Of a DNA stretch of 5,860 nucleotides, positions 1 to 5,845 are shown one piece after another (positions within the stretch are counted from its first letter, which is position 1; each line of letters opens with the position of its first letter). The stretch is from contig JAFDFO010000146.1 of assembly GCA_019309815.1 (NCBI GenBank), positions 1 through 5,860 on the forward strand, written 5' to 3'. The stretch comes from Deltaproteobacteria bacterium (lineage in GTDB: Bacteria; Desulfobacterota; Desulfobacteria; Desulfobacterales; C00003060). A program made the position numbers and the translations under genes. Under the pieces are notes generated by a model that saw only the letters and a list, made by a program, of their open reading frames with translations, was not told where the DNA came from and searched no databases.

Positions 1-125
1 AGTGAGGCAAAATAGACCGGAAGGATAGCGGCCAAGATGGTTGTGGCGAAAGCTGAGTTTGCCCAGTCATACATGCACCAGGCAAATATGGCCCTTTTTC
101 CCTCTGGTCCGGCCTGTGATTTCAT
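1..125 (-). CDS. UMF1/Atg22-like MFS transporter, N-terminal 41 residues (partial)
   Basis: This frame is too short to be obvious as an ORF but is clearly coding. Read leftward from the ATG at 125-123 it gives a short polar N-terminus, then AWCMYDWANSAFATTI and LAAILPVYFAS, running off the window edge. The YDWANSAFATTI...LPVYF pattern is the hallmark first transmembrane segment of the UMF1 family of major facilitator superfamily permeases (vacuole effluxer Atg22-like in Pfam). These are inner-membrane proteins of about 420-450 residues whose bacterial substrates are mostly unknown. An AGAAGG ribosome binding site (complement of 131-136) lies 5 nt before the ATG, which supports this start. The gene diverges from the phospholipase-like gene at 202, so the 76-bp gap should hold both promoters. 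The family call is strong; the substrate cannot be inferred. Confidence 0.88.
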   Translation of the reverse strand, partial: MKSQAGPEGKRAIFAWCMYDWANSAFATTILAAILPVYFAS

Positions 126-143
126 GTTAGCCTTCTGCACTGC

Positions 144-177
144 CTGTTGCGAGTTACGAGTTACGGGTTGCGAGTCC
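144..177. repeat. Heptanucleotide tandem array (GAGTTAC-type)
   Basis: Consecutive 7-bp units can be read as CTGTTGC, GAGTTAC, GAGTTAC, GGGTTGC and GAGTCCT, roughly four copies of GRGTTRC. Two adjacent units (151-164) are identical. The array occupies the centre of the 76-bp gap between two divergently oriented genes, where promoters would be expected. It belongs with the other 7/8-bp periodic arrays of this window although the word differs. Confidence 0.75.
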
Positions 178-201
178 TATATAACCTCTTAAAACAGGTT
201 A

Positions 202-1085
202 ATGGCTAAAGAACTTACCCACATATTAATTGCCCAAGACGTACTCAGGCAATTGAAAGACGGCGGACAGCGCTTGTTGGCCCAAGTCATCCAGCGGAAT
301 GCGTCAGCCTATTACCTGGGTTCTATCATTCCGGATGCCCTCTTTTACGATTTGCCCCCGTTCTGTTTCAATCCCAAGAAGCATATTTGGATCTCTAGGG
401 CTCTGCACCATAAAGACAGGGGAATAAATGATCAAAAGGCTGTGAGCGCCTTTTTAGCTCTATTCCTGCCGCCCCGCACATGTGGTCCCAAAAAATGGCC
501 TTTTCAGCAGGAATCATAACTCATACGGTAGCTGATCGCATCTTCCACAATCTCATTGACTATTACAATAATGCCTGGAAAGAAGAGGGTGCGGATGCCA
601 TGGCCACCCATCGCGAGATGGAAACGTTAATCGACATGGCGCTACTGAAGCCGAGGAACATTCATCCCAGACAGTTTCGTGTTGACCGTTATATCGCGTT
701 AGACCGACCAACAGAGCGCGTCCTGTTCCACTTCTATCTCGCCCATTTAATTGGAAACGCCAGGAGACCAAGCCATTCACTGGTCAATGTCCTGAAACGG
801 GCAATCGACCAGCAACGTTTCTTCTTGAAACTATTTACTGCAAGGCCCTTATATCATATCACGAAAATTTCAAACAAGGCGGTGTCAAATCGCCTGCGGG
901 TGTGGCACGGCCTCTTTTATCCGGACACAGAGGAAGCGCAGAGCTTTCAATTTCCAAACAAGATAAAGGCGAATCCTCCTGGTGATAAAGATCCCTTTGA
1001 TCCGGGCGGCCTGACACCTTACACGGATGCTGCCCTAACCGAGGCAATCCGCTGCATTAACATAGCTGTAAAGAGCTTGGCATAG
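202..1085 (+). pseudogene. Zinc-dependent phospholipase C-like protein, frameshifted
   Basis: Two overlapping frames together make one protein of about 294 residues. The first (202-519) begins MAKELTHILIAQ and carries YYLGSIIPDALFYD and ALHHKD. The second, open from 432 to 1085, carries AFSAGIITHTVADRIFH, and the aspartate and histidines here match the metal-ligand pattern of the zinc-dependent phospholipase C family (PF00882). The ligand set in order is H7, D45, H69/H70 in frame one, then the H (522-524), D (534-536) and H (546-548) of the second frame. The switch is to the -1 frame, equivalent to one lost base, and must occur between about 435 and 495; the A6 run at 490-495 is a natural place. 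No C-terminal domain is recognised after residue ~120. Upstream, only a weak AGG lies before the ATG. It may be a true pseudogene, a sequencing or assembly indel, or rarely programmed slippage. Enzymatic activity on phospholipid is only a family inference; many such bacterial proteins are uncharacterised. Confidence 0.8.
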
Positions 1086-1150
1086 ATGGAAATGATGTTG
1101 ACAGGGAGTTACCAATCCTGTAACTACCTGCTATATCTTCATGTTTGGTT

Positions 1151-1173
1151 CTTCTCCAATATAGTTGGAGAAG
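1151..1173. other. Perfect 9-bp hairpin downstream of the phospholipase-like gene
   Basis: CTTCTCCAA (1151-1159) is exactly complementary to TTGGAGAAG (1165-1173) across a 5-nt loop, TATAG. It lies 65 bp after the stop at 1085 and directly abuts the 8-bp repeat array. No T-tract follows on the plus strand, so it is not a standard intrinsic terminator. It could be the outer end of the inverted element described at 1151-1393, or a transcript-stabilising 3' stem. Confidence 0.5.
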
Positions 1174-1174
1174 A

Positions 1175-1209
1175 GGGTCCAAGGATTCAAGGGGTCAAGG
1201 ATTCAAGGG
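1175..1209. repeat. 8-bp tandem array, left arm of an inverted pair
   Basis: Units GGGTCCAA, GGATTCAA, GGGGTCAA and GGATTCAA follow one another without gaps (1175-1206), then a partial GGG. The 17-mer CAAGGATTCAAGGGGTC (1180-1196) recurs exactly in inverted orientation at 1334-1350. The array overlaps the last codons and stop of the minus-strand four-helix-bundle remnant. Confidence 0.85.
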
Positions 1210-1332
1210 TTTGTTTTCTAAAGACTTTATCAGCGCCGTTAACATTCTTTCGATTTCCGCGATGGCTTTCTTTAGTGTACCCAACTCACTTTTTTCAATT
1301 AAATCTGAACCCCCTGCTAAAGCATTTGCACT
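1195..1332 (-). pseudogene. Four-helix-bundle protein (S23/23S rRNA IVS-type) 3' remnant
   Basis: Read leftward from 1332 this stretch encodes 45 residues ending at a TGA (1197-1195). The peptide runs SANALAGGSDLI, then LGTLKKAIAEIERMLTALIK, then SLENKPLNP. The amphipathic IERMLTALIKSLE end matches the last helix of the four-helix-bundle family first found as the protein encoded by 23S rRNA intervening sequences (PF05635/TIGR02436), usually about 115-130 residues. Roughly the first two thirds, including the start codon, are missing; the coding similarity stops where the inverted 8-bp array begins at about 1333. The last codons (KPLNP and stop) are themselves made of the repeat word. There is no start codon or ribosome binding site, so I call it a remnant. 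The family call rests on recognition of one helix and is moderate. The plus-strand ORFs through this region are shadows. Confidence 0.6.
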
Positions 1333-1333
1333 C

Positions 1334-1364
1334 GACCCCTTGAATCCTTGAACCCTTGAACCCT
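1334..1364. repeat. 8-bp tandem array, right arm of an inverted pair
   Basis: Units CCTTGAAT (1338-1345), CCTTGAAC (1346-1353), CCTTGAAC (1354-1361) and a partial CCT form a gap-free array. It is the reverse complement of the left array, with a 17-bp perfect match (1334-1350 against 1180-1196). Together the two arms bracket the four-helix-bundle remnant. Confidence 0.85.
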
Positions 1365-1443
1365 CTGGGATCACACCTGCTCAATTGGAGATGACACACT
1401 CATTTCCCCCTAATTAACTACAACTGATCGGGAGATGATCCTC

Positions 1444-1503
1444 ATGTTTGAACAAGGGACGGCATTACGGATAAGACGTCACCTTGAACGGGTAACAAAC
1501 TAA
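1444..1503 (+). CDS. Possible 19-residue leader ORF upstream of purB
   Basis: ATG at 1444 opens 19 codons (MFEQGTALRIRRHLERVTN) ending at TAA 1501-1503, 20 bp before purB. A GGGAG motif (1430-1434) sits 9 nt before the ATG, a better ribosome binding site than the one in front of purB itself. The peptide is arginine-rich at its centre and has no signal peptide or known domain. It could be a translated leader influencing purB expression or chance; no attenuator hairpin with a T-tract is visible after it. Nothing else gene-like was seen in 1365-1523. Confidence 0.25.
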   Translation: MFEQGTALRIRRHLERVTN

Positions 1504-1523
1504 ACACGGCGAAATAGCGAAGA

Positions 1524-2849
1524 ATGATCAAACGATATACCAGAGAAGCCATGGGCCTTATTTGGACGGAAGAAAACAAGTTCCAAACATGGCTTCGTGT
1601 AGAAATCTTGGCCTGTGAAGCGTTTGCCAAGATTGGCCAGATACCCAAGAGGGCGGCACAGAACATCCGCAGGAAGGCAAGTTTTTCTATAGACAGGATC
1701 CATGCCATCGAAGCAGAAACCAAGCACGACGTGATTGCCTTCCTGACAAATGTCGCCGAGACGGTTGGTCCCGACGCCAGATACATCCATTTAGGGCTGA
1801 CTTCATCCGATATCCTGGATACCGCCATGGCTGTGCGGCTGAAGGAGGCATCCGAGCTCATTTTGAAGGGGTGTGACCGTCTACTTCTTGCCCTCAAAAG
1901 AAAGGCCAAGGCCCACAAACACACCGTCATGGTCGGTCGGTCCCACGGCATACACGCCGAACCCATCACCTTCGGATTGAAGCTTGCGCTTTGGTATGAT
2001 GAGATGGGACGCAATCGCAGACGGATCAAGCAAGCCATGGAAACCATATCTGTTGGGAAGATGTCTGGAGCCGTTGGCACCTATGCCAACATCTCCCCAA
2101 AGGTAGAGGCTTATGTCTGTAGAAACCTGGGTCTCAAGCCTGCGTCCATATCCAGCCAGATTATTCAGAGAGACCGCTATGCCGAGTATTTCAGTGCCCT
2201 GGCCATCACGGCGTCTACAATAGAAAAGATTGCCGTGGAGATTCGCCATTTGCAGAGGACCGAGGTCGGAGAGGCTGAGGAGCATTTCTCAAAAGCCCAA
2301 AAAGGATCCTCCGCAATGCCTCACAAGCGCAATCCAATAGGGAGTGAAAACCTGTCAGGACTGGCCAGGTTGGTTCGCTCCAATGCGGACGCTGCCATGA
2401 ACAACATTGCCCTGTGGCATGAACGCGACATCAGCCACTCTTCTGTAGAAAGGGTCATCGCCCCTGACAGCACTATTCTCGTGGACTACATGCTGAACCG
2501 GATGGCTGGTATCATCACCAACTTGGTTGTGTATCCAAAGCGGATGCAGCAGAATCTCGAACTGAATCGGGGGTTGATCTTTTCCCAGCAAGTCCTTCTT
2601 GCCCTGGCGAAACGTGGGGTGAGTCGGGAAGAAGCATACATCATGGTTCAGAAGCAGGCCATGCGGGCATGGAAAAAAGAAAAGGACTTTAAGGAACTCG
2701 TTTTAAACGATCCGGATATTCGAAGTCACCTTAAGGCCGAAGAGATTGAGACGCTGTTTGACCTGAAGGCTCAACTTAAGCATGTAGATACGATCTTTGG
2801 CCGCGTATTTGGGGCAAAGAAAAAAGCTCAAACCACGAAAAAGAAGTAG
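1524..2849 (+). CDS. purB: Adenylosuccinate lyase
   Basis: PurB is a cytoplasmic homotetramer of the fumarase/aspartase superfamily. It removes fumarate from SAICAR to give AICAR, and from adenylosuccinate to give AMP, in purine biosynthesis. The 441-residue product opens with MIKRYTREAMGLIWTEENKF, the usual PurB start. H68 lies in ETKHDVIAFL, TSSDILDTA spans about 93-101, H141 lies in GRSHGIHAEPITFG, and the superfamily signature GSSAMPHKRNP is at 261-271, with the catalytic serine in the flexible loop. H68 and H141 fall at the positions known for the Bacillus-type enzyme (431 aa), so this looks fully active. The last 12 residues form a lysine-rich tail (KKKAQTTKKK) beyond the conserved core. 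The ribosome binding site is weak (GCGAAG just before the ATG). The lipoprotein gene follows after 21 bp and is probably in the same operon. A poor sigma-70-like pair (TTGAAC 1448, GATAAG 1470) is the only promoter candidate seen upstream. Confidence 0.97.
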   Translation: MIKRYTREAMGLIWTEENKFQTWLRVEILACEAFAKIGQIPKRAAQNIRRKASFSIDRIHAIEAETKHDVIAFLTNVAETVGPDARYIHLGLTSSDILDTAMAVRLKEASELILKGCDRLLLALKRKAKAHKHTVMVGRSHGIHAEPITFGLKLALWYDEMGRNRRRIKQAMETISVGKMSGAVGTYANISPKVEAYVCRNLGLKPASISSQIIQRDRYAEYFSALAITASTIEKIAVEIRHLQRTEVGEAEEHFSKAQKGSSAMPHKRNPIGSENLSGLARLVRSNADAAMNNIALWHERDISHSSVERVIAPDSTILVDYMLNRMAGIITNLVVYPKRMQQNLELNRGLIFSQQVLLALAKRGVSREEAYIMVQKQAMRAWKKEKDFKELVLNDPDIRSHLKAEEIETLFDLKAQLKHVDTIFGRVFGAKKKAQTTKKK

Positions 2850-2870
2850 GAGCTGGCAGGGAGAGCTAAC

Positions 2871-3545
2871 ATGAGCGTTTTGCCTGTTCGACCTTGGTTG
2901 TCCTTGTTTGTCCTGGCCACCGCTCTTCTGTTTACCGGAGGGTGTTCCAAGGTCGTCCACATTACGAAACCTTTCGCTCCCTTTTTCACGGAAGAGTATG
3001 AATCCGTTTGTGACGCCTGGAGCCGGGATGCACGCATCTACCGCGCATTTTCGGCGGAGCTTATTGCCACGGCCACTTATAAGTCCAAAGAGTATCGACG
3101 TGCATATACTGATGAATATGCGGAGGCCTATACCCTGACGGATGAAGCGAAAGAAGCGTTCTGGCAGGACCAGTTGGAGGCCCTGACTCGAGGCAGTGAG
3201 TTCGTGATGGCAACCTTTGTATCAATAGAACAGTGGGACGATTTTGATCGGGCAGACTCCATGTGGCAGATCTATCTTATAAATGATCAAGATGACCGCG
3301 TGGTGCCTGCTGAGATAAGGCAGTTTAAGCGGCAGGGCAAGGTTAGACGGCGTGACTCTGTCAGGTCCCACTTTCTTCCCTATGACACACCCTGGAAATC
3401 TGTATACACTATTAGATTTCCCTATAACGTCCCCGGCACAGACCGGCCCCTTATTTCAGAGGAAACAAAGAACTTCAAGCTCATCATCACGAGTGTGCTT
3501 GGCACAGCTCAGATGGAATGGAATTTTGAAAACACTGACGATTGA
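2871..3545 (+). CDS. Predicted outer-membrane lipoprotein of unknown function
   Basis: The 224-residue product starts with a lipoprotein signal peptide: R7 as the only charge, a hydrophobic stretch at about 9-21, and a lipobox-like FTGGC with the modified cysteine at C25. Serine at +2 predicts sorting to the outer membrane. The mature part is soluble and acidic, with an aromatic helical region (about residues 45-110, many Tyr, Glu and Ala) followed by a likely beta-rich end (residues 118-220, e.g. SMWQIYLIND, VYTIRFPYNV, NFKLIITSVLG, QMEWNF). I do not recognise the family. AGGGAG (2858-2863) lies 7 nt before the ATG, a good ribosome binding site, and purB ends 21 bp upstream, so cotranscription is likely. 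The final codons and stop (TDD, TGA 3543-3545) lie inside a 7-bp repeat array, so the natural C-terminus may have been altered. Confidence 0.85.
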   Translation: MSVLPVRPWLSLFVLATALLFTGGCSKVVHITKPFAPFFTEEYESVCDAWSRDARIYRAFSAELIATATYKSKEYRRAYTDEYAEAYTLTDEAKEAFWQDQLEALTRGSEFVMATFVSIEQWDDFDRADSMWQIYLINDQDDRVVPAEIRQFKRQGKVRRRDSVRSHFLPYDTPWKSVYTIRFPYNVPGTDRPLISEETKNFKLIITSVLGTAQMEWNFENTDD

Positions 3546-3567
3546 ATATTGACAATTGACGATTGAA
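3536..3567. repeat. Heptanucleotide array (GACGATT-type) overlapping the lipoprotein stop
   Basis: Units GACGATT (3537), GAATATT (3544), GACAATT (3551) and GACGATT (3558) run without gaps with period 7. The 11-mer TGACGATTGAA occurs exactly at 3536-3546 and 3557-3567. The first copy contains the end of the lipoprotein coding sequence and its TGA. Confidence 0.85.
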
Positions 3568-3613
3568 AGTACATAAGTTGCCGGTCCATTCCCGCATTTT
3601 GGATAAAGAGACC

Positions 3614-3641
3614 GAATAACGAATGACAACTTTTGAATAAC
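3614..3641. repeat. Heptanucleotide array (GAATAAC-type) upstream of yajC
   Basis: GAATAAC (3614), GAATGAC (3621), a diverged unit AACTTTT (3628) and GAATAAC (3635) keep a 7-bp register. The array ends 6 bp before the yajC ribosome binding site. It is shorter and more decayed than the others. Confidence 0.6.
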
Positions 3642-3647
3642 AACACC

Positions 3648-3654
3648 AAGGAGG
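3648..3654 (+). promoter_or_regulatory. Strong ribosome binding site that fixes the yajC TTG start
   Basis: AAGGAGG is a near-perfect complement of the 16S rRNA 3' end and lies 7 nt before the TTG at 3662. The first in-frame ATG (3683) would be 28 nt away, so the TTG is the better start. Confidence 0.85.
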
Positions 3655-3661
3655 TTCTATT

Positions 3662-4003
3662 TTGATTGACATTGCGTATGCCATGGGTACAGGAGGCGGT
3701 GCATCTGGAGAGGGCGGCGGTTTTAGTGCTTTTGTCCCCTTGATCCTGATGTTCGGGATATTCTATTTTCTCCTGATAAGGCCTCAGCAAAAGAAACAGA
3801 AAGAGCATCGGGGAATGCTCGGTAACCTGAAAAAGGGGGACCGTGTTATCACGAGTGGCGGCCTGCATGGCCGGATTACCGGTATTACGGACACGGTTGC
3901 GACCCTTGAGATTGCAGAAAAAGTGCGTGTGAAAGTGGCTCGTGGTAACATCGCTGGATTGGCACAAAGCGACGTTTCCCAGGGAAAAAAGGAGCCATCC
4001 TAG
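3662..4003 (+). CDS. yajC: Sec translocon accessory subunit YajC
   Basis: YajC is a small inner-membrane protein that associates with SecD and SecF, and with SecYEG/YidC, in protein export. The 113-residue product (Escherichia coli YajC has 110) begins with a short MIDIAYAMG segment and a glycine-rich linker (9-20). One transmembrane helix follows at about 22-39, then the family signature RPQQKKQKEH immediately after it. The cytoplasmic domain carries LKKGDRVITSGGLHGRI, the conserved core, and continues to about residue 100. The start is TTG, chosen from the well-spaced AAGGAGG and because it keeps the normal N-terminus. secD follows after 131 bp, an unusually long and structured gap for this pair. 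Confidence 0.97.
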   Translation: MIDIAYAMGTGGGASGEGGGFSAFVPLILMFGIFYFLLIRPQQKKQKEHRGMLGNLKKGDRVITSGGLHGRITGITDTVATLEIAEKVRVKVARGNIAGLAQSDVSQGKKEPS

Positions 4004-4034
4004 GATCTTCGATTTACAAATAGCCTTTCGTCAT

Positions 4035-4059
4035 GTATAAGCCGTTTCTTGGTTTATAC
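4035..4059 (+). other. Hairpin I in the yajC-secD leader
   Basis: GTATAAGCC (4035-4043) pairs with GGTTTATAC (4051-4059) over nine base pairs including one G-U, with a 7-nt loop. No T-tract follows, so it is not an intrinsic terminator. A CCCGGG palindrome (4059-4064) touches its 3' side. It may be a processing or stability element between yajC and secD. Confidence 0.5.
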
Positions 4060-4069
4060 CCGGGTAGTC

Positions 4070-4124
4070 TTCCTTAACGCCCCGGGGTTCAGAAAAGGCT
4101 CTTCGGCCTGCTTTTCTTAAGGAA
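4070..4124 (+). promoter_or_regulatory. Nested stem-loop that can sequester the secD ribosome binding site
   Basis: TTCCTTAA (4070-4077) is exactly complementary to TTAAGGAA (4117-4124), which contains the only AAGGA-like site before secD (10 nt from the ATG). Inside the outer stem lie a CCCCGGGG palindrome (4080-4087) and a competing inner hairpin, AGAAAAG (4091-4097) with CTTTTCT (4111-4117) around a GGC-TCTTCG-GCC tip. Outer pairing would hide the ribosome binding site. The pairing is visible in the sequence; a regulatory role is inference. Confidence 0.45.
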
Positions 4125-4134
4125 TATTGGATCG

Positions 4135-5736
4135 ATGCAGCTTAAGTGGAAGGTGTTTCCCATTATTGCGCTTTTAGTCGTGGCACTGGTGTATGTCATG
4201 CCTTCCGTCTATCCCAAGCTTCCATCCTGGTGGACGAGTGTCCGCATCCTTCCCAGTGAGAAGATCCGTTTGGGACTTGATCTTCAAGGAGGTATGCACC
4301 TGGTACTGGAAGTCCAAACAGACAAGGCCGTTGAAAACAGGATAGAGCGCACGTCACAAGAACTACGAGATGCTATGAGAAAGGCCGGGATTCGGTACGC
4401 GGAGCTCGACCGATCGAAAGAGCGGGAAATTTCACTCCGCATTCTGAATCAAGAAAGCATCGAGGAGTTTGACGGCATCCTGGACAAGGAGTTCCCGAGG
4501 CTGCGACTCCTGTCCAAAGAACCTGAAGGTGACGGCCTTGTTGTTCGCCTCGATCTACCTGATGAAGAAGTCAAGTATATCAAAGAAATGGCCTCCAAGC
4601 AGGCCATGGAAACCATCCGCAACCGTATTGACCAGTTCGGCGTCAGCGAACCTGACATACGTCGCCAGGGCGAAAATCGGATACTCATCCAGCTCCCTGG
4701 TATTAGCGACCCTGAAAGGGCCATCAACCTCATCGGACAAACAGCCCTTCTTGAATTCAAGTTGGTCGATGAGGAACATGATGTCGAAGTTGCCCTCAAA
4801 GGAAGCGTTCCACCCGGCACTGAAATCCTCTATGAGATCAACGAAGACGAAGTCACAAGGCGTAGTACAAAAGTTCCGTTTCTGATCAAGAAGCGGGGCT
4901 TCCTCACGGGTGAGTACTTGACGGATGCGAGGGTTCAAATCGACTCTCAATTCAGTGAGCCGTATGTTTCCATAGACTTTGACAAGAAAGGGGCTCGCCT
5001 CTTTGAGCAAATCACGGAAGCCAATGTGAAGAAGCGACTTGCCATTGTGCTGGACGGTCGAATCTACTCAGCCCCGGTTATCCAGGAAAAAATCAGTGGG
5101 GGCCACGCCCGTATTACGGGGAACTTCACAATGGAAAAGGCCAGAGACCTTGCCATCGTTCTTCGGGCCGGCGCCCTACCCGCCCCTGTCACGATTCTTG
5201 AAGAGCGCACGGTTGGGCCCTCTCTCGGCCGGGACTCCATTGAAAAGGGTCTCATGTCCATGTTGGTGGGGGGCATCCTGGTCGTTCTCTTTATAGCGAT
5301 CTACTATAAAGGCGCAGGTATCATTGCAAATATCGCCCTTGGTCTGAATATAATACTAATTTCGGCCGGATTGGCCTTCTTTCAGTCAACCCTTACACTC
5401 CCCGGCATAGCCGGAATCATACTCACTATTGGTATGGCTGTGGATGCCAACGTTATTATCTTTGAGCGTATTCGAGAAGAAGTTCGGCTGGGCAAGACAC
5501 CCAGAGCAGCAGTGGATGCCGGATACAGCAAGGCAACTCTGACAATTCTGGATGCCAACGTGACGACCCTTATTGCAGCCCTGGTCCTCTTTCAGTTTGG
5601 CACCGGCCCTATAAAGGGCTTTGCTGTGACACTGAGCCTTGGCATCGTGGCCAGCCTCTTCACGGCAATCATTGTTTCGAGGAGGATTTTTGACTACCTG
5701 GTTTTTCATCGACGTATAAAGCAGTTGAGTATCTAA
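4135..5736 (+). CDS. secD: Protein translocase subunit SecD
   Basis: SecD works with SecF in the inner membrane to pull preproteins out of SecYEG on the periplasmic side, driven by proton flow. The 533-residue product has a first transmembrane helix at about 7-23. The D1 motif GLDLQGGMHLVLEV follows, with D49. The periplasmic P1 region includes the NRIDQFGVSEPDI and ILIQLPGI blocks, and LAIVLDGRIYSAP and GNFTMEKARDLAIVLRAGALP lie near its end. The EERTVGPSLG motif (about 357-365) precedes a five-helix membrane domain (about 372-391, 396-416, 422-443, 472-488, 493-515). GMAVDANVIIFERIREE is at 433-449; D437 is the conserved membrane aspartate linked to proton movement. The E. coli protein is 615 aa; the shorter form is common outside gammaproteobacteria. 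All key motifs are intact. Its ribosome binding site can be paired away by the upstream leader. secF appears to follow after 109 bp. Confidence 0.98.
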   Translation: MQLKWKVFPIIALLVVALVYVMPSVYPKLPSWWTSVRILPSEKIRLGLDLQGGMHLVLEVQTDKAVENRIERTSQELRDAMRKAGIRYAELDRSKEREISLRILNQESIEEFDGILDKEFPRLRLLSKEPEGDGLVVRLDLPDEEVKYIKEMASKQAMETIRNRIDQFGVSEPDIRRQGENRILIQLPGISDPERAINLIGQTALLEFKLVDEEHDVEVALKGSVPPGTEILYEINEDEVTRRSTKVPFLIKKRGFLTGEYLTDARVQIDSQFSEPYVSIDFDKKGARLFEQITEANVKKRLAIVLDGRIYSAPVIQEKISGGHARITGNFTMEKARDLAIVLRAGALPAPVTILEERTVGPSLGRDSIEKGLMSMLVGGILVVLFIAIYYKGAGIIANIALGLNIILISAGLAFFQSTLTLPGIAGIILTIGMAVDANVIIFERIREEVRLGKTPRAAVDAGYSKATLTILDANVTTLIAALVLFQFGTGPIKGFAVTLSLGIVASLFTAIIVSRRIFDYLVFHRRIKQLSI

Positions 5737-5745
5737 ACAAAAAAC

Positions 5746-5809
5746 CTGGAGTGATGGAAAAAGCAATGCAAGTAACATTTCAGTTTCGGTCTTCTTTCCA
5801 ATACTCCAA
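5746..5809. other. Imperfect inverted repeat between secD and secF
   Basis: CTGGAGTGATGGAAA (5746-5760) pairs with TTTCCAATACTCCAA (5795-5809) at 12 of 15 positions, around a 34-nt loop. The left arm starts 9 bp after the secD stop and the right arm is the beginning of the octamer array. No T-tract follows, so I do not call it a terminator. It could fold in the secD-secF transcript. Confidence 0.45.
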
Positions 5810-5834
5810 TACTCCAGTACTCCAACACTCCAAT
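5797..5834. repeat. 8-bp tandem array (TCCAATAC-type) before secF
   Basis: Units TCCAATAC, TCCAATAC, TCCAGTAC and TCCAACAC, plus a partial TCCAAT, are contiguous, giving 4.75 copies. The array ends 11 bp before the predicted secF start and takes the place where a ribosome binding site would be expected. Confidence 0.9.
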
Positions 5835-5845
5835 GTTTCTTGACT

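Noticed and set aside
154..185. Promoter for the phospholipase-like gene (TTACGA ... TATAAC)
   Set aside because: The -35 match is only three of six, the spacing is poor, and the -35 lies inside the heptamer array; not better than chance.
1145..1351. Plus-strand ORFs through the 1086-1351 region
   Set aside because: They read through the repeat arrays and the antisense of the four-helix-bundle remnant; the peptide has no family resemblance and no ribosome binding site, while the minus strand gives a recognisable helix.
1442..2080. 212-residue minus-strand ORF
   Set aside because: It is antisense to the catalytic region of purB, where the plus frame carries all expected motifs.
3509..3967. 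152-residue minus-strand ORF over yajC
   Set aside because: It is antisense to yajC and reads through the GACGATT array; no family features.
4091..4117. Intrinsic terminator after yajC
   Set aside because: The stem is interrupted by a 3-nt bulge and TTTTCT is itself part of the stem with no T-run after it; termination here would also cut off secD.
5797..5834. CRISPR-like repeat
   Set aside because: Units are 8 bp and contiguous with no spacers, so this is a simple tandem array.
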